This document shows, piece after piece, positions 1 to 8,566 of a stretch of DNA of 64,000 nt. The stretch's first letter is position 1, and each line of letters opens with the position of its first letter. Position numbers and translations under genes: made by a program. The stretch covers positions 310,001 through 374,000 of the forward strand of contig NZ_JAJONF010000004.1 of assembly GCF_021462265.1 (NCBI RefSeq), given 5' to 3'. The notes below the pieces were generated by a model. It had not been told where the DNA came from, did not search any database, and saw only the letters and a program-made list of their open reading frames with translations. The DNA is from Streptomyces shenzhenensis. GTDB lineage: Bacteria; Actinomycetota; Actinomycetes; Streptomycetales; Streptomycetaceae.

Positions 1-500
1 TCCAGGACGGGGGCCAGGCCCTGGTGGACGCCGACCGAGCGGAGGTCGTCCCCGATGCGCCGGCCCAGTTCCTCGGCCAGCGGCGGGTCGAAGGCGGCGC
101 CCCAGGCGAGCGGGACCGGATAGGCCGTGGCCTGCCAGGCCGTGAAGCCGGCCAGGCACTCCTCGTGAGCGATCGCCGGGATGCCGAAGCGGCCGGCCGA
201 GACGATCCGGCGCTGGGCGCGGGCCAGTGCACGCGCGCCCAGCGCCGGGTCCACGGGGGCGGTGCCGAAGGAGCGGGTCAGCTGGCCGAGGCCGAGGGTG
301 ATCAGCTCGGACCATTCATAGTCGAATGAGCCCGCGGTCATCTCGCGCTGCAGCGGGGCGACCCCGTCGCCGTCCGTGGCGGCGCCCACCCACACGCCGT
401 ACAGCTGGGCGGTCTTCTCCTCCAGCGTCATCCGGGCGAGCAGGTCGTCGACGCGGGTGGCGGCGGGCAGTGCGGCGTCGCGCCAAGGAGCGGTGGTCAT
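1..500 (-). CDS. Glycoside hydrolase family 3 beta-glucosidase/beta-xylosidase, N-terminal part
   Basis: The first 166 codons of a minus-strand gene run off the left edge of the window. The start is the ATG whose complement lies at 498-500. The translation opens with a GH3 N-terminal signature (RVDDLLARMTLEEKTAQLYG), followed by the block FGIPAIAHEECLAGF, where family members have the substrate-binding IPxxxxxExxHG-like segment. GH3 enzymes release glucose or xylose from the non-reducing end of oligosaccharides. No signal peptide is visible, so a cytoplasmic enzyme acting on imported oligosaccharides is likely. Divergence from a LacI-type regulator and proximity to a GH10 xylanase favour a beta-xylosidase (BxlA-like) role, which is inference. 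The catalytic Asp lies beyond the window. Confidence 0.85.
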   Translation of the reverse strand, partial: MTTAPWRDAALPAATRVDDLLARMTLEEKTAQLYGVWVGAATDGDGVAPLQREMTAGSFDYEWSELITLGLGQLTRSFGTAPVDPALGARALARAQRRIVSAGRFGIPAIAHEECLAGFTAWQATAYPVPLAWGAAFDPPLAEELGRRIGDDLRSVGVHQGLAPVL

Positions 501-576
501 GAAACTCCCGTCTCTGCTCTCTGCTGCGCGGCTCCGCTGTGAAGCCCGCTGCGAGGTGCTCTGCTACGAACGCTGC

Positions 577-591
577 TACGAATGTTTCGTA
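577..591. promoter_or_regulatory. Perfect palindrome, candidate LacI-family operator
   Basis: TACGAATGTTTCGTA has 6-bp perfect arms around TGT. It lies between the divergent GH3 and LacI genes, and an extra GCTACGAA half-site sits at 563-570. From memory, BxlR of Streptomyces xylan loci recognises CGAA-N-TTCG-like inverted repeats. The CGAA/TTCG arms match this, but the spacer is three bases here. Confidence 0.55.
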
Positions 592-669
592 CTACGCACC
601 GAATGTTCCGGGAACCTATGGCGTGCGAAGGTCTTCGTCAAGGGGGAGCCCGGGGATACGATCGCGGTC

Positions 670-1701
670 ATGACGCCTCCGAAGCCCGCAGAAACGCAGA
701 CGGCGACCCTCGCTGAAATCGCCCGTGAGGCCGGCGTGTCCGCTCCGACTGTTTCGAAGGTCCTGAACGGGCGTGCCGATGTCGCCCCGGCGACCCGCAC
801 CCGGGTCGAGGAGCTGCTGCGCTCCTACGGCTACCGGCGGCGGCGCGCCGAGGCCTCCCGCTCCCCGCTGATCGACCTGGTCTTCCACGAGCTGGAGAGC
901 GCCTGGGCGATGGAGGTCATCCGGGGGGTGGAGAACGCGGCCCGGGACGCCGGCCTGAGTGTCGTGCTCAGTGAGAGCGCGGGGCGGCACACCCCCGGGC
1001 GGACCTGGGCCGACCAGGTGGCGGCGCGCCGGCCGCACGGGGTGGTGCTGGTGCTGTCGGGGCTCGACGAGTCGCAGCGGGCGCTGCTGATGAGCCGGTC
1101 GATCCCGTTCGTGGTGATGGACCCGGCGGGGGACCCGGGGCCCGACGTGCCGTCCATCGGGGCCACCAACTGGCAGGGCGGGCTCGCCGCCACCCGGCAC
1201 CTGGTCGAGCTGGGGCACCGGCGCATCGGGGCGATCAGCGGGCCGTCCCGGATGATGTGCAGCAGGGCCCGGGTGGACGGGTACCGGGCCGCGCTGGAGA
1301 CCGCCGGGCTCCCCGTCGACCCGGCCCTGATCAAGGTCGGCGACTTCCATCACGAGGCCGGCTACCGGCTCGGCCTGGAGCTGCTGCGCATGCCGGACCG
1401 GCCGACCGCGATCTTCACCGGCAACGACCTCCAGGCGCTCGGGCTCTACGAGGCCGCGCGTGAGCTGGGGCTGCGCATCCCGGAGGACGTGAGCGTCGTC
1501 GGGTTCGACGATCTGCCGCTGGCCCGCTGGGTGGGGCCGCCGCTGACGACCGTACGGCAGCCGCTGACCGAGATGGCCGAGGCGGCGGCGCGGCTGGTGC
1601 TGGAGATGGGGCGGGCGGAGGAGGCGACGACCGCCACGCGCGTCGAGCTGGCGACGAGCCTGGTGGTGCGGTCGAGCACGGCGGCGCCCGCGACCGCTTG
1701 A
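670..1701 (+). CDS. LacI-family transcriptional regulator (BxlR-like)
   Basis: This is a 343-residue LacI/GalR repressor. The N-terminal helix-turn-helix (about residues 14-40, TLAEIAREAGVSAPTVSKVL) and hinge are followed by a periplasmic-binding-protein-like sugar domain. That domain contains typical blocks such as LVELGHRRIGAISGP and the C-terminal VSVVGFDDLPLA. The ATG at 670 is chosen because it starts the HTH at the usual distance from the N-terminus, although the open frame extends upstream. It is divergent from the GH3 gene and upstream of the xylanase, with palindromes resembling LacI sites before both. It is therefore inferred to repress this xylan-use locus and to be relieved by a xylo-oligosaccharide. 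Confidence 0.88.
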   Translation: MTPPKPAETQTATLAEIAREAGVSAPTVSKVLNGRADVAPATRTRVEELLRSYGYRRRRAEASRSPLIDLVFHELESAWAMEVIRGVENAARDAGLSVVLSESAGRHTPGRTWADQVAARRPHGVVLVLSGLDESQRALLMSRSIPFVVMDPAGDPGPDVPSIGATNWQGGLAATRHLVELGHRRIGAISGPSRMMCSRARVDGYRAALETAGLPVDPALIKVGDFHHEAGYRLGLELLRMPDRPTAIFTGNDLQALGLYEAARELGLRIPEDVSVVGFDDLPLARWVGPPLTTVRQPLTEMAEAAARLVLEMGRAEEATTATRVELATSLVVRSSTAAPATA

Positions 1702-1769
1702 GGCGGACTTGGCCGGAAGCTGACGTATTGACGGGTGGTGCGGGCGCCTCCACACTCCTCCGAAGTCAA

Positions 1770-1785
1770 TCGGTTGCACAACCGA
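1770..1785. promoter_or_regulatory. Perfect inverted repeat upstream of the xylanase
   Basis: TCGGTTGCACAACCGA has 7-bp perfect arms with a CA centre and overlaps the next palindrome by four bases. A LacI-type site is plausible. The overlap suggests two competing or cooperating binding events. Confidence 0.45.
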
Positions 1786-1794
1786 AACTTTCGG
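1782..1794. promoter_or_regulatory. CCGAAACTTTCGG palindrome, xylanase operator
   Basis: This is a perfect 13-bp palindrome with one central base. It carries the CGAA/TTCG arms reported for BxlR-type regulation of Streptomyces xylan genes (from memory). Its 3' end overlaps the GGAGG ribosome-binding site (1793-1797) of the xylanase gene, so a bound repressor would sit directly over the start region. Confidence 0.55.
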
Positions 1795-1805
1795 AGGCCA
1801 CCCGC

Positions 1806-3176
1806 ATGAGAACCTCCAGAACCTCCAGAACCTTCGGCAACCTGTTACGGGCCGGGCTGGCCGGCCTGGTCGTCGGCGTGGGTCTGTTCGCCGCCGGCGC
1901 CGCTCCGGCGCACGCCGCCGACACCCCGCTGCGCGACCTGGCCGCCGCGCAGGGCAAGGTCATCGGCACCGCGGTCACCGGCTCCAAGCTCACCGGCACC
2001 TACGGGGACCTGGCCGGCAGCCAGTTCAGCTCGCTGACCCCGGGCAACGCCATGAAGTGGGGGACGGTCGAGCCCACCCGGGGCAGCTTCAACTGGACCG
2101 AGGCGGACCAGATCGTCGCCTTCGCCCAGGCCCACGGCCAGCAGGTGCGCGGTCACACCCTGGTCTGGCACAACCAGAACCCCAGCTGGCTGACGAACGG
2201 CACCTGGACCCCGGCCCAGCTCAGCAGCCTGCTGCAGAACCACATCAGCACCGAGGTCGGCCGCTACAAGGGCGAGATCGCCGCCTGGGACGTGGTCAAC
2301 GAGCCCTTCAACGAGGACGGCACCTACCGGTCGACGATCTGGTACGACGGCCTCGGTTCCGACTACATCGCCAACGCCCTGACCTGGGCGCACGCGGCCG
2401 ACCCGAACGCCAAGCTGTACATCAACGACTACAACGTCGAGGGCGTCAACGCGAAGAGCACCGCCCTGTACAACCTGGTCAAGGACCTGAAGAGCCGGGG
2501 TGTCCCGATCGACGGGGTCGGCCTGCAGGCCCATCTGATCCTCGGCCAGGTGCCGTCCAGCCTCCAGCAGAACATCCAGCGTTTCGCCGACCTGGGCGTC
2601 GACGTGGCGATCACCGAGCTGGACATCCGGATGGCACTGCCCTCCGACAGCACCAAACTCGCCCAGCAGAAAGCCGACTTCAAGTCGGTGGTGGCCGCGT
2701 GCGTGGCGGTGAGCCGCTGCGTCAACGTCACGGTGTGGGGCTTCACCGACTCCGACTCCTGGGTGGACAGCACGTTCCCGGGGTACGGGGCGGCGACGCC
2801 GTACGACGCGAACTACGCGCCGAAACCGGCGTACTACGGCATCGCCGAGGCGCTCGGCTCCACCACGACCCCGCCGCCGACCGGTGCCTGCACCGCCGCC
2901 TACAGCGTCGGCAGCCAGTGGAACACCGGGTTCACGGGCCAGGTGACCATCTCCTGCTCGGGTGCCTCGCTCTCGTCCTGGCATGTGAGCTGGACGTACG
3001 GCGCGGGACAGCAGATCACGCAGGCCTGGAACGCCACCTGCAGCCAGTCGGGCACGGCCGTGTCCTGCGCCAACGCCTCCTACAACGGGACGGTGGCGGA
3101 CGGGAGTTCGGTGACCTTCGGGTTCAACGCGTCCTGGAGCGGAAGCAATCCGGTGCCAGCCGTCACCCTGAGCTGA
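1806..3176 (+). CDS. Secreted endo-1,4-beta-xylanase, GH10 + CBM2
   Basis: The protein has 456 residues. The ATG at 1806 follows GGAGG at 1793-1797. A Sec signal peptide ends at about residue 37 (AAPAHA|AD). The GH10 barrel follows, with the acid/base Glu at about residue 166 in WDVVNEPF and the nucleophile Glu at about residue 271 in ITELDI. A short Thr/Pro linker leads to a C-terminal CBM2 domain from about residue 362. The CBM2 has WNTGFTGQVTIS, the aromatic-rich WHVSW and WNATC, and the closing FGFNASWSG motif. GH10 enzymes cut xylan backbones outside the cell, and the CBM2 binds cellulose or xylan. The operators just upstream suggest induction by xylan breakdown products. Length and domain order are normal for Streptomyces. 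Confidence 0.96.
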   Translation: MRTSRTSRTFGNLLRAGLAGLVVGVGLFAAGAAPAHAADTPLRDLAAAQGKVIGTAVTGSKLTGTYGDLAGSQFSSLTPGNAMKWGTVEPTRGSFNWTEADQIVAFAQAHGQQVRGHTLVWHNQNPSWLTNGTWTPAQLSSLLQNHISTEVGRYKGEIAAWDVVNEPFNEDGTYRSTIWYDGLGSDYIANALTWAHAADPNAKLYINDYNVEGVNAKSTALYNLVKDLKSRGVPIDGVGLQAHLILGQVPSSLQQNIQRFADLGVDVAITELDIRMALPSDSTKLAQQKADFKSVVAACVAVSRCVNVTVWGFTDSDSWVDSTFPGYGAATPYDANYAPKPAYYGIAEALGSTTTPPPTGACTAAYSVGSQWNTGFTGQVTISCSGASLSSWHVSWTYGAGQQITQAWNATCSQSGTAVSCANASYNGTVADGSSVTFGFNASWSGSNPVPAVTLS

Positions 3177-3271
3177 ACCCGGAGTGAGAAGGGTGAGATT
3201 TTCCGAAGAAAACCTCTTCGCGATGCTCGCGCTAACAGTCCCCTAATAATTCGGACTTACGTTCCTGCCTT

Positions 3272-4327
3272 GTGACGGGACACGAGGAGCAAGGCGGCGC
3301 GGGCAGACGGGTGGGCCGGCGGTCGAGAGCGCTGAAGATCGCCGGTCTCGCCCTGGCGGGGGTCATGACGCTCGGCGTCGCCGGCGCGGGGTGGGTCTAC
3401 TGGCATCTCAACGACAACATCAAGAGCGTCGACATCAACAGCGCGCTCGGGGACGACCGCCCGGCGAAGGCGGTGACGACGCCGACGGCCACCGCGTCCG
3501 CCTCCCCCGTCCCGCTGCCCACCGGCTCGGTGAACATCCTGGTGCTGGGCTCGGACTCGCGCAGCGGCAAGGAGAACAAGAAGCTCGGCGGCGGCAGCAG
3601 TTCGGGCGCCCGCTCCGACACCGCGATGGTCGTCCACATCGACGCCGGCCGGACGGCGGCCACCGTCGTCAGCATCCCGCGCGACACCCTGGTCACCCGG
3701 CCCTCCTGCCCGCTGTCCTCCGGCGGCTCGACGTCCGTCGCCTACCACGCGATGTTCAACAGCGCCTACTCGGTGGGCGGGGCGGTGTGCGCGGTCAAGA
3801 CGGTCGAGTCGATCACCGGCGTCCGCATGGACCACTACCTGGAGATCGACTTCTCGGGCTTCGCGAAGCTGGTCGACGCGCTCGGCGGGGTGACCGTGAC
3901 CACCGGCCAGGACATCGACGACGCCGACAGCCACCTGCACCTGAAGAAGGGCACCCACCACCTGAACGGCACCCAGGCCCTCGCGCTCGCCCGCACCCGG
4001 CACGGCATAGGCGACGGCAGCGACCTGGGCCGGATAGGCCTCCAGCAGAAACTGGTCAAGGCCCTCCTCGACCGGATGGCCGCCGGCAGCCTGCTGACCG
4101 ACCCGGCCAAGCTCTACACGGTCGCCGACGCGGTCACCTCCAGCCTCACCACCGACACCGGCCTGGACTCGCTCAGCGAGCTGATGCGGCTGGGCCAGAG
4201 CCTGAAGGGCCTGACCTCGGACCACCTCAAGACGGTGATGATGCCCGTGGTGACCGCCCCCTCCGACCCCAACCGGGTGATCGCGAAGGAGCCGGCGGCG
4301 AGCGACCTGTGGAAGTCCCTGCGGTAG
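3272..4327 (+). CDS. LytR-CpsA-Psr (LCP) family protein
   Basis: This 351-residue protein has a single N-terminal membrane helix (about residues 21-43), placing the LCP catalytic domain outside the membrane. The domain shows NILVLGSDSR, RSDTAMVVHID, the conserved Arg/Asp segment VVSIPRDTLV, and LALARTRHGIG with SDLGRI. LCP enzymes transfer undecaprenyl-linked glycopolymers onto peptidoglycan. The GTG at 3272 has no ribosome-binding site, but TACGTT (3258-3263) lies where a -10 box would put the transcript start on the GTG. A leaderless mRNA is therefore plausible. An alternative internal GTG near 3311 would still keep the membrane helix. Confidence 0.9.
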   Translation: MTGHEEQGGAGRRVGRRSRALKIAGLALAGVMTLGVAGAGWVYWHLNDNIKSVDINSALGDDRPAKAVTTPTATASASPVPLPTGSVNILVLGSDSRSGKENKKLGGGSSSGARSDTAMVVHIDAGRTAATVVSIPRDTLVTRPSCPLSSGGSTSVAYHAMFNSAYSVGGAVCAVKTVESITGVRMDHYLEIDFSGFAKLVDALGGVTVTTGQDIDDADSHLHLKKGTHHLNGTQALALARTRHGIGDGSDLGRIGLQQKLVKALLDRMAAGSLLTDPAKLYTVADAVTSSLTTDTGLDSLSELMRLGQSLKGLTSDHLKTVMMPVVTAPSDPNRVIAKEPAASDLWKSLR

Positions 4328-4512
4328 GCCCCCGCCACCACCCGCCGAGCCGCCCGGGCCGGGCCGCCGGGCCGGCCCTGGCCACGGACGCGGCACCGGT
4401 CTTCGGGCCGCGCGCGGTGGGGGCGCCGTACGCGAAGGCGGGGTTCGGGGAGGCGCTGCGCTGACGCCCGCAGGGGACGGTGGAAAAAATCTCCGGGGAA
4501 TTCCGGTGAGCG

Positions 4513-4539
4513 TGTCGATCCGGTCGAGGATTGTTCGAC
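4513..4539 (+). promoter_or_regulatory. Candidate ECF42-dependent promoter
   Basis: TGTCGA at 4513-4518 is followed by a 17-base spacer and CGAC at 4536-4539, about 50 bases before the DGPF gene. From memory, ECF42 sigma factors recognise TGTCGA in the -35 region and a CGA/TC-type -10. The gene for such a sigma factor lies immediately downstream, which suggests autoregulation. Confidence 0.6.
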
Positions 4540-4588
4540 GCAAGGGTGAGATGCGGGGAGAGACCCCGCCGGAAACCGAGGAGTCACC

Positions 4589-4945
4589 ATGCCCCGTTAC
4601 CTGTCGCTCGTGCGGATCGACGAGACCACCGTTCCCGCCGAGGGGCCCAGCCAGGAGCTGATGCAGCGGATGGGCGAGCTGATCGAGGAGATCACCAAGG
4701 CCGGCGTGATGCTGGACACCGCGGGGCTCACGCCCACCTCCGAGGGCACTCGGGTGCACTGGGAGGGCGGCAGGATCTCCGTCAGCGACGGGCCGTTCAC
4801 CGAGGCCAAGGAGGTCATCGGCGGTTACGCGCTCATGCAGTGCAAGGACAAGGCCGAGGCCCTGGAGTGGACCAAGCGGTTCCTCCAGGTGCACGAGGAG
4901 TTCTGGACGGTGACCTGCGAGGTCCGGGAGATCGCGGAGGGCTGA
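4589..4945 (+). CDS. YCII-related DGPF-domain protein
   Basis: This 118-residue protein of the YCII/DGPF family has an ATG preceded by GAGGAG. The family signature DGPFTEAKEVIGGY is present, within a small ferredoxin-like alpha/beta fold. The biochemical role of DGPF proteins is unknown. The gene is the standard partner of ECF42 sigma factors, often present in several copies in their regulons. It is followed 43 bases later by that sigma factor and preceded by a matching promoter, so the two probably form one operon. Confidence 0.88.
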   Translation: MPRYLSLVRIDETTVPAEGPSQELMQRMGELIEEITKAGVMLDTAGLTPTSEGTRVHWEGGRISVSDGPFTEAKEVIGGYALMQCKDKAEALEWTKRFLQVHEEFWTVTCEVREIAEG

Positions 4946-4988
4946 CCCTCCTGGCGTACGTCCGGCGGTGGGTGTTGCATGGGGGGCT

Positions 4989-6251
4989 GTGAGCACGCAG
5001 CCCCCCGCCGAGGCCGACCCCCGCCACGCCATCGAGACCGTCTTCCGGCTCGAAGCGCCCCGCGTGATCGCCGGCGTCGCCCGGATCGTCCGGGACATCG
5101 GCATCGCGGAGGAACTGGCGCAGGACGCGCTCGTCGCCGCCCTGGAGCAGTGGCCCCGGGACGGCGTGCCCGGCAACCCGGGCGCCTGGCTCACGGCCAC
5201 CGCCCGCCACCGCGCCGTCGACCTCGTCCGGCGCCGGGAGAACTACGCCCGCAAGCTCGCGGAGATCGGCCGCAGCATGACGACGGCGGCCCCGCCCGAG
5301 GAGCCCGCCGACCCGGACGACATCGACGACGACCTGCTCCGCCTGGTCTTCACCGCCTGTCATCCGGTGCTGTCGCCCGAGGCCCGCACGGCGCTCACCC
5401 TGCGTCTCCTGGGCGGCCTGACCACGGCCGAGATCGCCCGCGCCTTCCTGGTCCCCGAGCCGACGATCGCCCAGCGCATCGTCCGCGCCAAGCGCACCCT
5501 CGCGACGAGGGACATCGCCTTCGAGGTGCCGTACGGGCCCGACCGCGAGGCCCGGCTCGGCTCGGTCCTGGACGTCATCTACCTGATCTACAACGAGGGG
5601 TACGCGGCCACGGCGGGCGACGACTGGCTGCGCCCGGCGCTGTGCGAGGACGCGCTGCGGCTGGCCCGCGTCCTGGCGGGGCTGATGCCGAAGGAGCCGG
5701 AGGTGCACGCACTCACCGCCCTCCTGGAGTTCCAGTCCTCGCGCACGGCCGCCCGCACCGGCCCCGACGGTGAGCCGGTCCTCCTGCGGGACCAGAACCG
5801 CCGCCGCTGGAACCGCATGCTCATCGCCCGCGGCATCAGGGCCCTGGCCCGCGCGGACGCCGTGGCGACCGGGGCCCCGGGGCCGTACGCCCTCCAGGCG
5901 GCCATCGCGGCCTGCCACGCGCACGCGTACACGTACGAGGAGACCGACTGGACGGCCATCGCCACCCTGTACGGCCTGCTGGCCGCCCGGTCGCCGTCCC
6001 CGGTCGTCGAGCTGAACCGCGCGGTGGCCGTGTCGATGACCGAGGGTCCCGCGGCGGCCCTGGCGATCGTGGACCCGCTGACCGCCGCACCCGCCCTGAG
6101 GGACTACCACCTGCTGCCGAGCGTGCGCGGCGACATCCTCGCCCGCCTGGGGCGTACGGCGGAGGCCCGGGCCGAGTTCGAACGCGCGGCGGCACTGGCC
6201 CGCAACGAACGGGAACGCGAGCTGCTGCTGCGGCGGGCGCGGGAGCTCTGA
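4989..6251 (+). CDS. ECF42-group RNA polymerase sigma factor with C-terminal TPR extension
   Basis: The protein has 420 residues. Region sigma2 is visible as EELAQDALVAALEQW with PGAWLTATARHRAVDLVRR. Region sigma4 appears as LGGLTTAEIARAFLVPEPTIAQRIVRAKRTL. A roughly 200-residue helical extension follows, ending in a TPR-like unit (SVRGDILARLGRTAEARAEF), which defines the ECF42 group. No anti-sigma gene is nearby, as expected, because the extension is thought to control activity. Starts at GTG 4989 or GTG 4968 are both possible; 4989 is chosen for its normal N-terminus and a G-rich stretch upstream. The partner is the DGPF protein just upstream. Confidence 0.9.
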   Translation: MSTQPPAEADPRHAIETVFRLEAPRVIAGVARIVRDIGIAEELAQDALVAALEQWPRDGVPGNPGAWLTATARHRAVDLVRRRENYARKLAEIGRSMTTAAPPEEPADPDDIDDDLLRLVFTACHPVLSPEARTALTLRLLGGLTTAEIARAFLVPEPTIAQRIVRAKRTLATRDIAFEVPYGPDREARLGSVLDVIYLIYNEGYAATAGDDWLRPALCEDALRLARVLAGLMPKEPEVHALTALLEFQSSRTAARTGPDGEPVLLRDQNRRRWNRMLIARGIRALARADAVATGAPGPYALQAAIAACHAHAYTYEETDWTAIATLYGLLAARSPSPVVELNRAVAVSMTEGPAAALAIVDPLTAAPALRDYHLLPSVRGDILARLGRTAEARAEFERAAALARNERERELLLRRAREL

Positions 6252-6257
6252 GCAGGC

Positions 6258-6300
6258 CGGAGACGGCCCCACGCCCCGGAGGGGCGTGGGGCCGTCTCCG
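6258..6300. terminator. 20-bp perfect hairpin between convergent genes
   Basis: The left arm 6258-6277 and right arm 6281-6300 are exactly complementary around a GGA loop. It lies just after the ECF42 stop codon and before the 3' end of the convergent methyltransferase. It probably serves as a bidirectional, U-tract-poor terminator. Confidence 0.8.
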
Positions 6301-6352
6301 ATGTGCGGCTGCCGCCGCGTGGGCGCGACCGGCCACGACGGTGCGGCGGACG
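6299..6352 (+). repeat. Degenerate copy of a Streptomyces interspersed repeat
   Basis: The stretch around TGTGCGGCT, CCGCCGCGTGGGCGCGACC and GCCACGACGG is clearly similar to 54642-54695 in this window. Both resemble an abundant Streptomyces intergenic repeat that I recognise from memory. It sits between convergent genes, next to a terminator hairpin. Confidence 0.5.
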
Positions 6353-6387
6353 CTCGACGGCACGTCGCGGCACGTCCGGCGGAGCGC

Positions 6388-7566
6388 TCAGGGACGTGCC
6401 GGGCGGCCCAGCAGCATGGTCGGGGCCCCGGCCACCCGGGTCAGGAAGACGGTCGCCGAGTTGCGTCCCTGCGGCTTCGGCAGGGCCTTCCTGCGCAGTT
6501 CCTCCGGCTCCACGGCCGAGCCGCGCTTCTTCACGGTCAGGTTGCCGACCTCGCGCTCCCGCAGCAGCGCCTTCAGCTTCTTGACGTTGAAGGGGAGTTC
6601 GTCGGTGATCTCGTACGGCGTCGCGTAGGCGGTGGTGCGCAGGGTGTCGGCCGTGACGTAGGCGATCGTCGGGTCGATCAGGCCGCCGGTGAGCTCCTCG
6701 GCCACCTCGGCGACCAGGTGGGCGCGGATGACGGCGCCGTCCGGCTCGTAGAGGTAGCGGCCGACCGGGCGGACGGCGGGGTCGGGAAGGCCGCGGCCGA
6801 GCAGGGTGCGGGGGCCGGGCAGGAGGGTGGCGCGGACGGCCCCCGGGGCGCCGGTGCCGAACCACAGGACGGCTTCCTTCACGTCTCCCGCGTCCGAGAT
6901 CCACTCCGCCTCGGCGTCCGCCGGGACCGCTTCGTGCGGGATGCCCGGGGCGATCTTCAGCGCGGCGGTCCGTGCCGCCCGGGCCGCCTCGACCGCCCAG
7001 GACAGGGGCGGTGAGTAGGCCTCCGGGTCGAAGACACGGCCCCGGCCGCCGCGCCGGGCCGGGTCGACGAAGACGGCGTCGTGGCCGGCCGTGTCCACCT
7101 CCTGGACGTCCGCCTCCCGGACCTCGATCAGGCCGGCGAGCCCGAGCGCGTCGGCGTTCGCCCGCGCGGTGGCCGCCGTCACCGGATCCCGGTCCACGGC
7201 GAGGACGCGGATGCCGGCCCGCGCGAGCGCGATCGCGTCGCCCCCGATCCCGCAGCACAGGTCGGCCACCGAGGTCACCCCGAGCGCCTTCAGCCGCTGG
7301 GCCCGGTAGGTGGCGACACTCGCCCGCGTCGACTGCTCGACCCCGTTCGGCGTGAAGAACATGCGGTCCGCGTCCGCCGCCCCGAACTTCGCCGCCGCCC
7401 GCTGCCGCAGCCGGGCCTGGCCCAGCGCGGCCGACACCAGCTCGGCGGGGTGTTCGCGGCGCAGCCGGGTGGCGACCGCGAGCTCGTCGGCGGGCGCGGT
7501 GCCGCGCACCTCGTCGAGGAGGGCGCGGCCCTCGGGGGTGAGGAGGGGGGAGAGGTGGTCGTTCAC
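6388..7566 (-). CDS. Class I SAM-dependent methyltransferase, THUMP-like C-terminus
   Basis: The 392-residue protein starts at the GTG whose complement is 7564-7566. The SAM-binding motif is DLCCGIGGDAIALARAG, followed by the acidic loop VLAVDRDP. A later motif, DAVFVDPARRGGRGRV, matches RNA methyltransferase-type motif IV. The C-terminal 80 residues (ITDELPFNVKKLKALLRERE, then KRGSAVEPEELRRK) correspond to the THUMP-like domain found in actinobacterial members. The substrate is unknown, and an RNA substrate is inferred from family resemblance. It is divergent from the deacetylase gene at 7658. Confidence 0.85.
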   Translation of the reverse strand: MNDHLSPLLTPEGRALLDEVRGTAPADELAVATRLRREHPAELVSAALGQARLRQRAAAKFGAADADRMFFTPNGVEQSTRASVATYRAQRLKALGVTSVADLCCGIGGDAIALARAGIRVLAVDRDPVTAATARANADALGLAGLIEVREADVQEVDTAGHDAVFVDPARRGGRGRVFDPEAYSPPLSWAVEAARAARTAALKIAPGIPHEAVPADAEAEWISDAGDVKEAVLWFGTGAPGAVRATLLPGPRTLLGRGLPDPAVRPVGRYLYEPDGAVIRAHLVAEVAEELTGGLIDPTIAYVTADTLRTTAYATPYEITDELPFNVKKLKALLREREVGNLTVKKRGSAVEPEELRRKALPKPQGRNSATVFLTRVAGAPTMLLGRPARP

Positions 7567-7657
7567 CGGGTCATTGTCGGCCAGTCGGTGGATGGTTCGC
7601 CGCCGGCCCGCGGTGTCTGCCGGGGTTCCGGGGAGGTGGCTGGAAAGATCCGGCACC

Positions 7658-8566
7658 ATGCGAGCAGTCGTACAAAATGACAAAAATAGGGTGCCTTTGG
7701 CCGGCGCCGCCCTGGCCGCGGTAGCCGCCGTCGCCGTCGTCTCCGGCTGCGCCGGACCGGCGGGCGAGTCCGAGGTCCGTCCCGCCGCGGGCCAGCAGGC
7801 CCACCGGGCCGCCGCCCCGGACTCCCACGCCGCCCCGGACGACCATGCCGCCCTGGCCGCCGCCGCCCGGCGCTGGGGGCTGGACGCGGTCCCGCTGCGC
7901 CCCCCGGCCCCGCCCAAGCACAAGCCGAGGATCACCGCTCGCGACGGCTTCGAGGTGGACGGCCAGGTGGAGGACGACCTGCCCCCGGTCTTCACCACCG
8001 TCCCCACCAAGGAGAAGGTCGTCTTCCTGACCATCGACGACGGCGCCGAGAAGGACCCGGCCTTCCTGCGGATGATGAGCGAGCTGCGGATCCCCTACAC
8101 CGCGTTCCTCAGCAACTACCTGGTCAAGGACGACTACGGCTACTTCCGCCGGATGCAGGCCGAGGGCCACACCCTCAACAACCACACCCTCACCCACCCC
8201 TACCTGCCCGGTCTGACCTACGACGAGCAGAAGCACGAGATCTGCGGCATGCAGGACATCATGAAGAGGCAGTTCGGCAAGGCGCCGACGGTCTTCCGCC
8301 CGCCCTACGGCAACTACAACGGCGACACCCTGCGCGCCGCCAAGACCTGCGGCATCAAGTACGCGCCGATCTGGGACGAGGAGGTGTACGTCGACCACTG
8401 GGAGTACCGCGAGTGGGACCGCGGACTGCACCCCGGCGACATCGTCCTCACCCACTTCCGGGGCCGTGACGACTGGGACGGCACCATGGTCGACGACATG
8501 CGCCGCTTTCTGAACAAGGTCACCCGCGACGGTTACGCGGTGGCGCGCCTGGAGGACTACCTGTGA
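7658..8566 (+). CDS. Polysaccharide deacetylase (CE4) lipoprotein, copy 1
   Basis: The 302-residue protein has a start at ATG 7658 with GGAAAG upstream; GTG 7691 is an alternative. A lipoprotein signal ends in the lipobox VVSGC, so it is probably anchored to the outer face of the membrane. The CE4 (NodB) motifs are intact: FLTIDDGAEKD (catalytic base and metal Asp), NHTLTH (metal His pair) and RPPYGNY. The enzyme should remove acetyl groups from a surface glycan such as peptidoglycan GlcNAc or chitin-like polymers; the substrate is not shown by sequence. Its stop overlaps the start of the second copy (GTGA at 8563-8566), indicating translational coupling. Confidence 0.9.
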   Translation: MRAVVQNDKNRVPLAGAALAAVAAVAVVSGCAGPAGESEVRPAAGQQAHRAAAPDSHAAPDDHAALAAAARRWGLDAVPLRPPAPPKHKPRITARDGFEVDGQVEDDLPPVFTTVPTKEKVVFLTIDDGAEKDPAFLRMMSELRIPYTAFLSNYLVKDDYGYFRRMQAEGHTLNNHTLTHPYLPGLTYDEQKHEICGMQDIMKRQFGKAPTVFRPPYGNYNGDTLRAAKTCGIKYAPIWDEEVYVDHWEYREWDRGLHPGDIVLTHFRGRDDWDGTMVDDMRRFLNKVTRDGYAVARLEDYL

